Below, piece after piece: positions 24,853 through 33,237 of a DNA stretch of 64,000 bases. The position numbers and the translations under genes are program-made. This DNA is from Mucilaginibacter gotjawali (lineage in GTDB: Bacteria > Bacteroidota > Bacteroidia > Sphingobacteriales > Sphingobacteriaceae), in contig NZ_AP017313.1 of the NCBI RefSeq assembly GCF_002355435.1, forward strand, positions 2,542,001 to 2,606,000, written 5' to 3'. The notes under the pieces were generated by a model that was not told the DNA's origin, made no database searches, and saw nothing but the letters and a program-made list of their open reading frames with translations. Position 1 is the first letter of the stretch. Every line of letters begins with the position of its first letter.

Positions 24853-24979
24853 TCGATGGAATATTATTCATTACCGATAAGTATAAATTTAACAGGACAC
24901 GCCAATGAATAAGCAGATCAGCTGTTTCCACAAATTAAAACCGTTTTACCTTATTTAGATTAATTGGTATATTAGCATA

Positions 24980-25201
24980 ATGAATTATACTCAATATATT
25001 GAAATTAATCCTGAGAAGCGATTTGGGAAGCCTATTATTATCGGTACCAGAATATCAGTATATGATGTGTTGAGCTGGTTATCTGAAGGGCTGTCTGTAA
25101 GTGATATTATTTTAGATTTTCCGGAATTAACTGAGAACCAAATAAAAGCTTGTTTGTCGTATGCTGCGGACAAAGAACATAAATTAAGAGTCGTTTCGTG
25201 A
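24980..25201 (+). CDS. DUF433 antitoxin
   Basis: 73 residues with the DUF433 pattern: IEINPEKRFGKPIIIGTRISVYDVLSWLSEGLSVSDIILDFPELTENQI. This is a winged-helix/Sigma70-r4-like small DNA-binding domain, usually the antitoxin of a DUF5615 PIN-like nuclease. Its stop overlaps the next gene's GTG start (GTGA), giving the coupled translation typical of toxin-antitoxin pairs. It probably also autoregulates the pair. Confidence 0.88.
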   Translation: MNYTQYIEINPEKRFGKPIIIGTRISVYDVLSWLSEGLSVSDIILDFPELTENQIKACLSYAADKEHKLRVVS

Positions 25202-25530
25202 AAATACTTCTTGATCAGAATATTTCGTTTAGAGTCGTCTCGCTTCTATCTGATGTTTTTGGGCACGTAAAGCAAGTCAAACAGCTTAACTTGGTCGATG
25301 CTTCTGACCTTGAAATCTGGAATTACGCTTTCAAAAATGATTTTACAATTGTGACATTTGACAGCGACTTTATTGACCTTGCAACTTTAAAAGGAACTCC
25401 TCCTAAAGTCGTTTGGTTGCGTTTTGGCAATTCATCAAACCTTAAAATTGCTAATAAATTACTTTCTAAATCAACCGAAATAAAGGAGTTTGTTTTAAAT
25501 TCTGAGATATCCTTTTTGGAAATTGACTAG
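25198..25530 (+). CDS. DUF5615 PIN-like toxin
   Basis: 110 residues: MKILLDQNISFRVV with the first conserved Asp, ASDLEIWNYAF, and IVTFDSDFIDL with the second acidic pair, then PPKVVWLRFGN. These are the acidic landmarks of the Mut7-C/DUF5615 PIN-like RNase family. The GTG start overlaps the antitoxin stop by four nucleotides. It probably cleaves RNA when free of its antitoxin. Confidence 0.88.
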   Translation: MKILLDQNISFRVVSLLSDVFGHVKQVKQLNLVDASDLEIWNYAFKNDFTIVTFDSDFIDLATLKGTPPKVVWLRFGNSSNLKIANKLLSKSTEIKEFVLNSEISFLEID

Positions 25531-25556
25531 TAAAAAACTGGACTATCGTAGATATT

Positions 25557-26372
25557 CTATTTTAGTAACGAATTTTTCTCTTTTGCAATAGTATTATAAA
25601 CCAGTTTGTCCAATAAGCCCGGTAAAATCTTGCTTAAAAAAACAGTTAGTTTACCCTGTCCTGTCATAATGAGGGTTCGGGCCCGGTTCTCCACACCATC
25701 TGCAATAATTTTGGCGGCTTCATCTGATGTCATCATTTTTTCTTCGTGCAGGGTACTTTCGCCCTGTTGTTGCCCGCTTTGATCTAATGCTGTATTTCGG
25801 ATATTGGATGCCGTAAAACCGGGACAGGCGGTAATAATATTGACGCCTGTTTTAAGGTTTTCAACTCTCAATGCATCCAGGAAGCCATTCATTGCAAATT
25901 TTGAGGCAGAATAGCCCGTACGGCCCGGTAAACCTTTATAACCAGCAATGGAGGAAACGCCGACAATGGTTCCCTTTGTTTTTAAAATTTCGGGCAGGGC
26001 GTATTTGGTGCAATATACTGTCCCCCAAAAGTTTACATCCATAACGGCTTTTAAAACTTTAACATCGGCGTCGTTAAACAAGGCCCGCATAGAGATCCCT
26101 GCATTATTGATCAGCACATCAATTTTGCCGAAAGTAACGAGTGTTTGTTTGATCAAATGATCGCAATCTTCTTCATTGGTCACATCACATTGGACAGCTA
26201 CTGCTTTTATACCGTATTCTTTTTCAAGGCTTTGTGCAAGCTCGCATAAAGTAACAAATTGCCGGGCGCCTAAAACAAGGTTAGCACCGCGTTTGGCAAA
26301 TTCTGTAGCAAGTGATTTTCCGATGCCAGATGATGCGCCGGTGATGATGACGATTTTATCGTTAAGTTTCAT
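25557..26372 (-). CDS. Short-chain dehydrogenase/reductase
   Basis: 271 residues: ITGASSGIGKSLA (9-21) nucleotide motif, NNAGIS, SSIAGYKGLPGRTGYSASKFAMNGFL with a full Ser-Tyr-x3-Lys triad, and a hydrophobic C-terminal helix (KLTVFLSKILPGLLDKLVY) typical of the membrane-associated SDR group (DHRS7/SDR34-like). Unlike the fucose dehydrogenase above, the active site is complete. Substrate unknown. It stands alone between two toxin-antitoxin pairs. Confidence 0.88.
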   Translation of the reverse strand: MKLNDKIVIITGASSGIGKSLATEFAKRGANLVLGARQFVTLCELAQSLEKEYGIKAVAVQCDVTNEEDCDHLIKQTLVTFGKIDVLINNAGISMRALFNDADVKVLKAVMDVNFWGTVYCTKYALPEILKTKGTIVGVSSIAGYKGLPGRTGYSASKFAMNGFLDALRVENLKTGVNIITACPGFTASNIRNTALDQSGQQQGESTLHEEKMMTSDEAAKIIADGVENRARTLIMTGQGKLTVFLSKILPGLLDKLVYNTIAKEKNSLLK

Positions 26373-26425
26373 GAATGGAAAATATTGGTTTAACTATGGC
26401 TTTAGCTCATAGTATTGAGGAAGTT

Positions 26426-26761
26426 TTATTCGTTAATATTTAAATGTTTGATAATAGATTTTAACGCCTTATCATCAATTGAATCAAGTTCAGCTTTGTC
26501 GTAAATTGTGAGCAGGTAAATTTCTTTGTTTTTCGTTATTACGTATGTTATAACTCTCGCGCCGCCGCTTTTTCCTTTGCCTTTACTTTTTATTGCTACC
26601 CTGACTTTATAGGTATTGCTTCCTAATGGAGAACCCAATTCCGGGTGTTTTAACAAATCTTCATTTATTGCTGCAAGTTCAGATCGAAGTGAAGGATACT
26701 TTTTTATAAGCCTTTTTGCTTCCTTTTTAAACTTTTCAGTCGGAATAATACTATAACTCAT
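26426..26761 (-). CDS. RelE/ParE-like toxin
   Basis: 111 residues: IIPTEKFKKEAKRLIKKYPSLRSEL (N-terminal helices), NTYKVRVAIKSKGKGKSGGARVITYVITKNKEIYLLTIYDKAE (the beta-sheet core with basic residues and a late Tyr/Asp pair). This is the RelE/HigB superfamily. It overlaps the antitoxin gene by 11 nt and follows it. RelE-type toxins cut mRNA on ribosomes, while ParE types hit gyrase; the sequence alone does not decide. Confidence 0.8.
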   Translation of the reverse strand: MSYSIIPTEKFKKEAKRLIKKYPSLRSELAAINEDLLKHPELGSPLGSNTYKVRVAIKSKGKGKSGGARVITYVITKNKEIYLLTIYDKAELDSIDDKALKSIIKHLNINE

Positions 26762-26969
26762 TAAGAAAATCAGTTAAGGTTTGTTTTTTAACCTTCGAGT
26801 TTTTTAATGAAGCTATTTCTTCAAAAGCCTCTGTTAAATCTGATTTAAGCTTTAAGGTTTGTTCGTACTTTTTTAGTTTAGCCAGTACTTTTTCCCAATC
26901 TGTTAAAGATAACTGGACAGCCTGGGGCTTGCCGTCACTATCGCTTAGATATTGAAGTGCTAGTTTCAT
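26751..26969 (-). CDS. Antitoxin partner of the RelE/ParE-like toxin
   Basis: 72 residues, MKLALQYLSDSDGKPQAVQLSLTDWEKVLAKLKKYEQTLKLKSDL, with a short N-terminal strand typical of dimeric antitoxins (a Phd/YefM-like role) and an acidic, probably flexible C-terminal half ending TLTDFLNEL. The position directly before and overlapping the toxin, plus the size, support the call. The DNA-binding fold is not certain. Confidence 0.7.
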   Translation of the reverse strand: MKLALQYLSDSDGKPQAVQLSLTDWEKVLAKLKKYEQTLKLKSDLTEAFEEIASLKNSKVKKQTLTDFLNEL

Positions 26970-27090
26970 TTATCAAATTTAAGAAATTTATTATTTCTTC
27001 ATTCTTCCATTTGATCTTTTCCTTAGAATTATCAGGCAGACGTAAATTATTTTGGAATGTTTTATAATGGTCAGAAATAAGAATAAACTG

Positions 27091-27927
27091 CTATCCTTTA
27101 ACTTCATACGAATGCTGGAACAATGCAGGGATGCCATCCACTTTTATTTGTGGCAGCCTGATCAAATATTTAACGGCGAAGATGATCATCGCGCCATAAA
27201 AATACTTGATATAACTCCAGCTAAATTTTGGTATTTGCTGCCTTTCGTAATTAATGATATAAGTCTTGGGGAAATAATAGTTTTTAAAGCCGGCTAACCT
27301 GATGCGGTATGACAGATCGATATTATGACCATACATCAAAAAGCGTTCATCAAACAAACCAGCTTCGTTTAAGGCCGACCGCCGTAACAACATGAAATCA
27401 CTGCTGAGGATGTCAATTTCTGATATTTGAAATTCTTCCACCCAATCCTTACGGTTGCGGTCATACAAACGCGTTTTACTCAGGTGACGGGCGAAGCCGA
27501 TCAACCTAAGGAAAGTGGCCCAGGTTTTATCCAGGCCATGGATCGATTCCGGTAAAAAGCGTCCCTGCGGACTGAGCATCCGAACGCTAAGTCCTCCTGT
27601 ATCGGGATGCTCATCCATAAAAGCGCAAGCCTTCTGCAACGAGTCTTTGCCGCAAATTGTATCCGCACTGACCAGTAAAATATACTCTCCACTTGCCCTG
27701 TCTATAGCCTGGTTATTTGCCCTGCCTGTTCCCTGGCTGGCTTTGTTGCAAATAAGTGTGATGTCCGGGTATTGATCCTGCAACAATTCCATAGAATGAT
27801 CTGTTGAAGCATCATCAACTATAATTAACTCGTAATCAATGTTTTTACAAGCATAAATTAAGGAGTTTAATGCTTGCCGAAGCAATGTGCCGGCATTGTT
27901 ATTAACTACAATTACAGATAGCTTCAT
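27091..27927 (-). CDS. GT2-family glycosyltransferase with altered catalytic motifs
   Basis: 278 residues from 27927 (MKLSVIVVNNN); the longer frame overlaps recR. The GT-A nucleotide-binding half is good: LSVIVVNNNAGTLL, ELIIVDDASTD, GRANNQAIDRASGEYILLVSADT (DxD region). In relatives the second half reads MYGEDIDLSYR and IIHYKGES. Here these are MYGHNIDLSYR and IINYERQQ, so the acidic catalytic pair and the His/Lys motif are lost. C-terminal hydrophobic residues (MIIFAVKYLI) could dock at the membrane. It lies one nucleotide after the recR stop and is surely cotranscribed. It may be catalytically inactive or have changed specificity. Confidence 0.8.
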   Translation of the reverse strand: MKLSVIVVNNNAGTLLRQALNSLIYACKNIDYELIIVDDASTDHSMELLQDQYPDITLICNKASQGTGRANNQAIDRASGEYILLVSADTICGKDSLQKACAFMDEHPDTGGLSVRMLSPQGRFLPESIHGLDKTWATFLRLIGFARHLSKTRLYDRNRKDWVEEFQISEIDILSSDFMLLRRSALNEAGLFDERFLMYGHNIDLSYRIRLAGFKNYYFPKTYIINYERQQIPKFSWSYIKYFYGAMIIFAVKYLIRLPQIKVDGIPALFQHSYEVKG

Positions 27928-27928
27928 G

Positions 27929-28546
27929 TTACTTCGATAGTGAATTGATATACGGAACACGTGTAGCAATAGATCTCCCTAAAGTGATCTCATCTACGTA
28001 CTCCAATTCACCTCCAAAAGCTATGCCACGGGCGATAGTTGAAATAGTTATATTGTAATTTTTTAGTCTTTTATGCAAATAAAACAAAGTAGTATCACCT
28101 TCCATCGTTGCACTCAGGGCGAAAATAACTTCCTGCACCTCATTGGTCTTTAAGCGTTCAACTAATGAGTCCACCTCCAGGTCTGAAGGGCCAATGCCAT
28201 CCATCGGCGAGATCAATCCGCCAAGAACGTGATATACCCCGTTATATTGATTGGTGTTTTCAATAGCCATTACATCGCGGGTATCTTCCACCACACAAAT
28301 CAGGCTATGGTCGCGTTTAGGTGAAGCACAGATCTGGCAAACCGGGTGGTCTGAAATGTTCAGGCAGACCTGGCAAAACTGAATTTCATTCCGTAACTTG
28401 CTGATGGCCTTACTAAACCGATCAACATCCTGTACATCCTGGTTTAATAGGTGCAAAACCAGCCGCAGGGCAGTTTTTTGGCCCACGCCCGGTAGTTTTG
28501 AAAATTCAGCTACAGCATCTTCCAGTAATTTGGATGAAAAGTTCAT
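27929..28546 (-). CDS. recR: Recombination mediator RecR
   Basis: 205 residues of standard RecR: N-terminal helix-hairpin-helix [17 protein letters not shown], a Cys4 zinc finger ([16 protein letters not shown]), a Toprim domain with [14 protein letters not shown] and [16 protein letters not shown], and the C-terminal [26 protein letters not shown]. It works with RecF and RecO to load RecA at gaps. It is first of a two-gene unit with the GT2 gene. Confidence 0.96.
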   Translation of the reverse strand: MNFSSKLLEDAVAEFSKLPGVGQKTALRLVLHLLNQDVQDVDRFSKAISKLRNEIQFCQVCLNISDHPVCQICASPKRDHSLICVVEDTRDVMAIENTNQYNGVYHVLGGLISPMDGIGPSDLEVDSLVERLKTNEVQEVIFALSATMEGDTTLFYLHKRLKNYNITISTIARGIAFGGELEYVDEITLGRSIATRVPYINSLSK

Positions 28547-28564
28547 TGTTCAAAGATAGTTATT

Positions 28565-28896
28565 AGTCCGAAAGTCCGGAAGTCCGAAAAGCCCGGAAGA
28601 TTTTTTTGTGGGGAAGTTAAATTAAAGCGTTAAATAGTTTTTGTTTGATAACTTGCACGCAATAAGTTTTCCTTTGCCAAACATAAAAGTTGTGGGTTGC
28701 CTATATTTGGCTCAAAAGCGAAATTTGATAACCGGGGAAAATTTCGCTAAAATTTATTCATTATGTGAAGAGATTTTAGTTATGATAAATGGACTGAAAA
28801 ACGCATTAAAATAGGTCGAGGTTTAAAAGGAGTGAAATATGATTAACTTTAGGAAAATCAATCTTTCGGACTTTCGGACTTCCCGACTTTCGGACT
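28565..28896. repeat. Paired inverted word array (AGTCCGAAAGTCCGGAAG type)
   Basis: The left arm, 28565-28601, is built from AGTCCGAAAG/AGTCCGGAAG units. The right arm, 28861-28896, is built from CTTTCGGACT/CTTCCCGACT units and is the reverse complement of the left arm over nearly its full 36 nt. The left arm lies just upstream of recR (minus) and the right arm ends six nucleotides before the symporter ATG. A lone array of the same word occurs at 15959-15985 after the Rieske gene. The 260-nt loop must contain both promoters. Confidence 0.7.
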
Positions 28897-28902
28897 AAAT
28901 AT

Positions 28903-30390
28903 ATGTCTCCAGCAATACTACTTACATTCATTATCGGCTACTTTTTGGTATTGCTGGTTATTTCCTGGCTAACGTCAAGGAAGTCATCCAGTAATGATAC
29001 CTTCTTCATTGCCAATCGCAATTCAAAATGGTATTTGGTAGCATTTGGGATGATAGGAACCGCCTTGAGTGGCGTGACCTTTATTTCCGTGCCAGGCAAA
29101 GTTGGCGCACCAACCGGCGATCAGTTTGAATATTTCCAGTTTGTGTTGGGTAATGCCGCAGGCTTTATCATTATAGCCACCGTATTGCTGCCACTGTATT
29201 ATCGCTTAAAATTAACATCGATATATAGTTATATTGAGGGCGCTTTAGGCGTTTGGAGCTATAAAACAGCTGCGGGTATTTTCCTGATCAGCCGGATCAT
29301 AGGTTCCGCGTTCCGCCTTTACCTGGTGGTTATCGTTCTGCAAAAATTTATTTTCGATAGTTATCACATTCCCTTTGCGGTAACCGGGTTAATATGCCTG
29401 GTGCTGATATGGTCATACACCTTTAAAGGCGGCTTAAAGACCATTATTATTACGGACAGCCTGCAAACCTTGTTTTTGGTGTCGTCGGTTTTTTTATCTA
29501 TTTATTTTATCTGCCAGAGTCTTCACCTCAGCATATTCCAGGCCGCAGAAGCGATTAAGACCAGCAGTTATTCAAAGATTTTCTTTTTCAGCAACTTTAT
29601 AGGCAGTAAGTTCCATTTTGTAAAAGCATTTTTAGGAGGGTTGTTCATTACGGTGGCGATGACGGGCCTCGACCAGGACCTGATGCAAAAAAACCTCAGC
29701 CTAAAAAATATCCGCGAAGCAAAAAAGAACATGTTCAGCTTCACCGCAGTTTTTGTGGTGATCAACATTTTCTTTTTAAGCGTCGGCGCCCTGCTTTGGA
29801 TCTACGCCAATAAATACGGTATCAAGGTCGAAAAAACAGATTACCTGTACCCAACCATCGCCCTTAAGTATTTGGGGCTGGTGCCGGCTATGGTATTTAT
29901 GCTGGGCTTAACCGCAGCGACCTTCGCCACCACAGATTCTGCTTTGACTGCATTAACCACTTCATTTTGTGTTGATTTTTTAGGGTTTGACAAAAGGGAA
30001 GTAACAAACAGCAAAAAGATGGTAAGCACCCGGCATTTTGTGCATATCGCGTTCTCCGGTGCAATGTTTTTAACCATTATTATTTTTAATGCCATTAATG
30101 ATGGGGCAGTGGTGAACGCCATATTTAAGGTGGCATCCTATACTTACGGGCCATTGCTGGGTTTGTACTCTTTCGGGCTGTTTGCAGGCAAACGCCAGGT
30201 TAAGGATAAACTGGTGCCATTTATTTGTGTGGTTTCGCCGGCGATATGTTATTACCTGAGTATCAATTCAGCTAAATTGCTGGGTGGTTATGTTTTTGAT
30301 AACGAACTGATCCTTTTTAACGGCATGATTACCTTTGCCGGCTTATTTATTACATCATCTTCAAAAACAAAAGCAGCTATAATTCCTTAA
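28903..30390 (+). CDS. Sodium:solute symporter family transporter
   Basis: 495 residues, about 13 membrane helices, with the SSS family layout: first helix then SRKSSSNDTFFIANRNSKWYLVAFGMIGTALSGVTFISVPGKVG, KLTSIYSYIEGALG, FKGGLKTIIITDSLQT, MTGLDQDLMQKNLSLKNIREAKKN and ATFATTDSALTALTTSFCVDFL. The sodium-site Ser/Thr-rich TM1 and TM8 regions are intact. It imports a small organic solute with Na+; the substrate cannot be read. It is followed by a LOG-family gene 49 nt downstream. Confidence 0.9.
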   Translation: MSPAILLTFIIGYFLVLLVISWLTSRKSSSNDTFFIANRNSKWYLVAFGMIGTALSGVTFISVPGKVGAPTGDQFEYFQFVLGNAAGFIIIATVLLPLYYRLKLTSIYSYIEGALGVWSYKTAAGIFLISRIIGSAFRLYLVVIVLQKFIFDSYHIPFAVTGLICLVLIWSYTFKGGLKTIIITDSLQTLFLVSSVFLSIYFICQSLHLSIFQAAEAIKTSSYSKIFFFSNFIGSKFHFVKAFLGGLFITVAMTGLDQDLMQKNLSLKNIREAKKNMFSFTAVFVVINIFFLSVGALLWIYANKYGIKVEKTDYLYPTIALKYLGLVPAMVFMLGLTAATFATTDSALTALTTSFCVDFLGFDKREVTNSKKMVSTRHFVHIAFSGAMFLTIIIFNAINDGAVVNAIFKVASYTYGPLLGLYSFGLFAGKRQVKDKLVPFICVVSPAICYYLSINSAKLLGGYVFDNELILFNGMITFAGLFITSSSKTKAAIIP

Positions 30391-30439
30391 ACTCTATTTG
30401 ACTCAATAATTCACTAAATCACTAATTCAATAATTAAAC
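30391..30439. repeat. Word array before the LOG gene
   Basis: ACTCAATAATTCACTAAATCACTAATTCAATAATT consists of variants of AATTCACTAA. It fills the 49-nt gap between the symporter and the next gene, with no complementary partner arm. Confidence 0.4.
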
Positions 30440-31147
30440 ATGACCGGTGAAGAAAAAATAAGACAAGCATTTGAAAACAAAAACTGGCAGGAAATAAAAG
30501 TTACAGATTCCTGGCAGATCTTTAAAATAATGGCCGAATTTGTTGAAGGCTTTGAGAAGCTGGCAAAAATAGGCCCCTGTGTTTCCATATTCGGTTCGGC
30601 ACGTACACATAATGATAATCCGTACTATAAATTAGCGGAAGATACTGCCCGCATTCTTACAGAACGTGGATATGGCGTAATATCAGGCGGCGGGCCGGGT
30701 ATTATGGAGGCAGCCAACAAAGGCGCTTACGAAGCGGGTGGTAAGTCGGTAGGTTTAAACATCGAGCTGCCCTTCGAACAATTTCATAACAAGTATATCG
30801 ACAGGGATAAAATAATGGAATTCGACTACTTTTTTGTGCGAAAAGTAATGTTCATGAAGTATTCGCAGGGCTTTATCGTGCTGCCGGGTGGTTTTGGAAC
30901 GATGGACGAATCATTTGAAGCAATCACGCTGATCCAAACAGGAAAGATCGCGAGGTTCCCCATTGTATTTGTTGGGATCGACTATTGGAAGGGGTTATTT
31001 AACTGGGTAGAGGAAAAAATGCTGGCCCAGGAGCATAATATACACCCGGATGACCTGAACCTTTACCGTCTGGTTGACACCGCCGAAGAAGCAGCCGGGC
31101 ATATCTTTAAGTTTTATGAGAAATATGTGTTAAAACCGAATTTTTAA
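30440..31147 (+). CDS. LOG-family protein (putative nucleotide 5'-monophosphate phosphoribohydrolase)
   Basis: 235 residues. VSIFGSARTH, VISGGGPGIMEAANKGAYEAGGKSVGLNIELPFEQ and VLPGGFGTMDESFEAITLIQTGK carry the GGGxGxME and PGGxGTxxE signatures of the LOG/TIGR00730 family, often misnamed lysine decarboxylase. Family members hydrolyse cytokinin-type or other nucleoside 5'-monophosphates to base and ribose phosphate. The RKVMFMKYSQG segment is also conserved. Probably cytosolic and cotranscribed with the symporter. Confidence 0.88.
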   Translation: MTGEEKIRQAFENKNWQEIKVTDSWQIFKIMAEFVEGFEKLAKIGPCVSIFGSARTHNDNPYYKLAEDTARILTERGYGVISGGGPGIMEAANKGAYEAGGKSVGLNIELPFEQFHNKYIDRDKIMEFDYFFVRKVMFMKYSQGFIVLPGGFGTMDESFEAITLIQTGKIARFPIVFVGIDYWKGLFNWVEEKMLAQEHNIHPDDLNLYRLVDTAEEAAGHIFKFYEKYVLKPNF

Positions 31148-31190
31148 GCATAAAGATAAGCCCGGCAATACCGGGCTTATCTTTATGCTT
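31146..31190. terminator. Bidirectional terminator hairpin with a perfect 20-bp stem
   Basis: The left arm AAGCATAAAGATAAGCCCGG (31146-31165), loop CAATA, and an exact complementary right arm (31171-31190). It begins within the LOG stop codon (TAA) and ends two nucleotides before the stop of the converging TlpA gene, so the whole 44-nt gap is terminator. Confidence 0.85.
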
Positions 31191-31191
31191 A

Positions 31192-33144
31192 TTATTTATT
31201 CAGGCTTGTTTTTTGGGTAGGCGGTAAGGCTGCTTCGGGATTACCGGCCATCTCCACCATATTGGCTACTTCATCTACCAGTTTTTCAGGCGTGCCCGAA
31301 TAGCCCACATATTTAAAACGGATGTGTCCGTTTTTGTCGATGATGAATTTAGTTGGAATGCCTTCAACTCCGAATGAACCAACAACCTTTGATTGGCGTC
31401 CGTCACTCCCTTTTTCGTCAATTAAAACGTTGAAAACGTATTTATTATCTGCAATAAACTTTTTAACACCGGTTATAAAGTCGTCACCATTCTCCCATGT
31501 ATCCACAAATAAAAATATAACGTTGGGGTCATCCTTATATTTATTTACCGCCATCTGCATTCCGGGTAGTGAAGCCTTGCATGGTCCGCACCAGGTGGCC
31601 CAGAAATCTACAATTACTACTTTACCTTTCAGATCGCTTAATGAATAACTTTTACCGTTCAGGTCCTTTAAATTAAAAAGTGGTGCAGGCTGATCTATCA
31701 TGGTTTTGGCCAGTTCTTCACGGGCTTTCATTTTTGAAGCGCTTTCTAATGAGGCGATATATTTTTCGTAGCCATCATCTTTTCCGTTGGTTTTTATATA
31801 TAAAGTCTTTAACGCTGCCTTTATATCAGCGGAACCCTGTCCTGCTTTTACCGCTGCTTCAGCAGCATCTTTCGCTTTATCATTTTGACCCAGCCCAACC
31901 AGTATCTGAATGTAGTTGCCGTAAATATCCGGGTCGATGGTTTTGCTGTGATCAACAACAGGCTGTTCATATTTTAGTGCTTCTTCAAACTTGCTTTGTT
32001 TTGCCAATATAAACGCATAGGTATCGGCATCCATATCGTAGATATACGCATAATTTTTTTTCAGTTGTGCCAGCGAGGCAAACGGCTCTGGTTGCAGATT
32101 GTTAAGTTTATCCCGTACGATGTCAAGCGATTCTTTTGATAAAGCTTGCGCCTCATCCATTTTTTCGCCTTTTTTCGCCAATTCGTAAGCAACATTATTT
32201 AGTTCACCTTGTAGGTTAAATTTATTTATAACCTGGCTTTCGTATTTACGGAAATTAAAGGTGTCGGCAATGTCAAGGTAAGCTGAGGCCAGTTGCAGCC
32301 TGAAATTATCCATGTTGTTAGCTTTTTCAGTTTTATTATCTGGATATTTTTCAACGTAAACATGGTATATGGAGTCTTTTTTTGCAGGTTCCTTTTCTTT
32401 ATAAAAGGCGGTGGCTAACTCATTTTTTACCAGGGTACCGTTTGGGAATTTAACCCGCATAATTGCACCAAGCGAGTCAGCGCTGGTTTGTTTTTTTAAT
32501 TCCCTCAACAGGGTTGCTGCCAGCTCAAGATCTTCTTCGTTGCTGCTTTTTTCTAAATCCGCTACTTTTTTTTCAACAGGTACTTTATAGTCCGGCAACC
32601 GGGCAACTATTGTATAATAAGCGTATACATAGTCTTTGTTGCCATTAGGATATAAGGTGAACTCTTTGTTAAAAAGTCGTGTTCCTTCACTAGCATCGCT
32701 TTTGATTTTTGCATAATAATTTTCAATTGTTGGAAGAAACATCTGCCCATTCATCGCATAAGCACCTTCAATCGGTTGCTTGTCTTTATAGATCAGGTAG
32801 ATATACCCTTTGTCATTGTTGTTTTCCACATCGGCTCCGCTACTGATCTTCACAAAAAATGCTAAAGTGCCTGAAGGGACTACAAAATCGCCGGTTAACA
32901 ACTTTCCAGTTGCTTTTAAGTCTACGTCAGTTACCGGAAATTTGTCGTTATCCAAAAAATAAACTGACGCTGCAATATCATTTTTACCACCAACTACTGT
33001 TCCTGTTGGATCATAGGTAATCGATATTTTTTCACCGGCTGTTGGAAAATCTGTTGATAATTTCAAATGTGAATCAGTTTGCGCAAATGCACAATTGAGC
33101 GCCAGCATTGCCGGCATCAATAATAAGGTTTTAAGGCTTTTCAT
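31192..33144 (-). CDS. Secreted TlpA-family thioredoxin-like protein with large N-terminal region
   Basis: 650 residues. Signal peptide (MKSLKTLLLMPAMLALNCAFA), then an immunoglobulin-like start (TYDPTGTVVGGKNDIAASVYF), a long helical middle with TPR-like character (EEALKYEQPVVDHSKTIDPD, GQNDKAKDAAEAAVKAG), and a C-terminal thioredoxin domain: APLFNLKDLNGKSYSLSDLKGKVVIVDFWATWCGPCKASLP with the active WCGPC, and the cis-Pro region GIPTKFIID. This is the TlpA/ResA disulfide reductase type. It acts in the periplasm on cysteine thiols. It is convergent with the LOG gene and shares a terminator. Confidence 0.9.
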   Translation of the reverse strand: MKSLKTLLLMPAMLALNCAFAQTDSHLKLSTDFPTAGEKISITYDPTGTVVGGKNDIAASVYFLDNDKFPVTDVDLKATGKLLTGDFVVPSGTLAFFVKISSGADVENNNDKGYIYLIYKDKQPIEGAYAMNGQMFLPTIENYYAKIKSDASEGTRLFNKEFTLYPNGNKDYVYAYYTIVARLPDYKVPVEKKVADLEKSSNEEDLELAATLLRELKKQTSADSLGAIMRVKFPNGTLVKNELATAFYKEKEPAKKDSIYHVYVEKYPDNKTEKANNMDNFRLQLASAYLDIADTFNFRKYESQVINKFNLQGELNNVAYELAKKGEKMDEAQALSKESLDIVRDKLNNLQPEPFASLAQLKKNYAYIYDMDADTYAFILAKQSKFEEALKYEQPVVDHSKTIDPDIYGNYIQILVGLGQNDKAKDAAEAAVKAGQGSADIKAALKTLYIKTNGKDDGYEKYIASLESASKMKAREELAKTMIDQPAPLFNLKDLNGKSYSLSDLKGKVVIVDFWATWCGPCKASLPGMQMAVNKYKDDPNVIFLFVDTWENGDDFITGVKKFIADNKYVFNVLIDEKGSDGRQSKVVGSFGVEGIPTKFIIDKNGHIRFKYVGYSGTPEKLVDEVANMVEMAGNPEAALPPTQKTSLNK

Positions 33145-33237
33145 GTCAACTAAAATTTTAGTTAAATATAGTGAACTTTTAACAAATGCAATTTAAAATT
33201 AAAAAATTATTGAAGTATAATTTTTTAATTTGCAGTT

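Noticed and set aside
27052..27297. 81-codon plus-strand frame overlapping the GT2 gene end
   Set aside because: Antisense to the conserved GT2 coding sequence, no domain.
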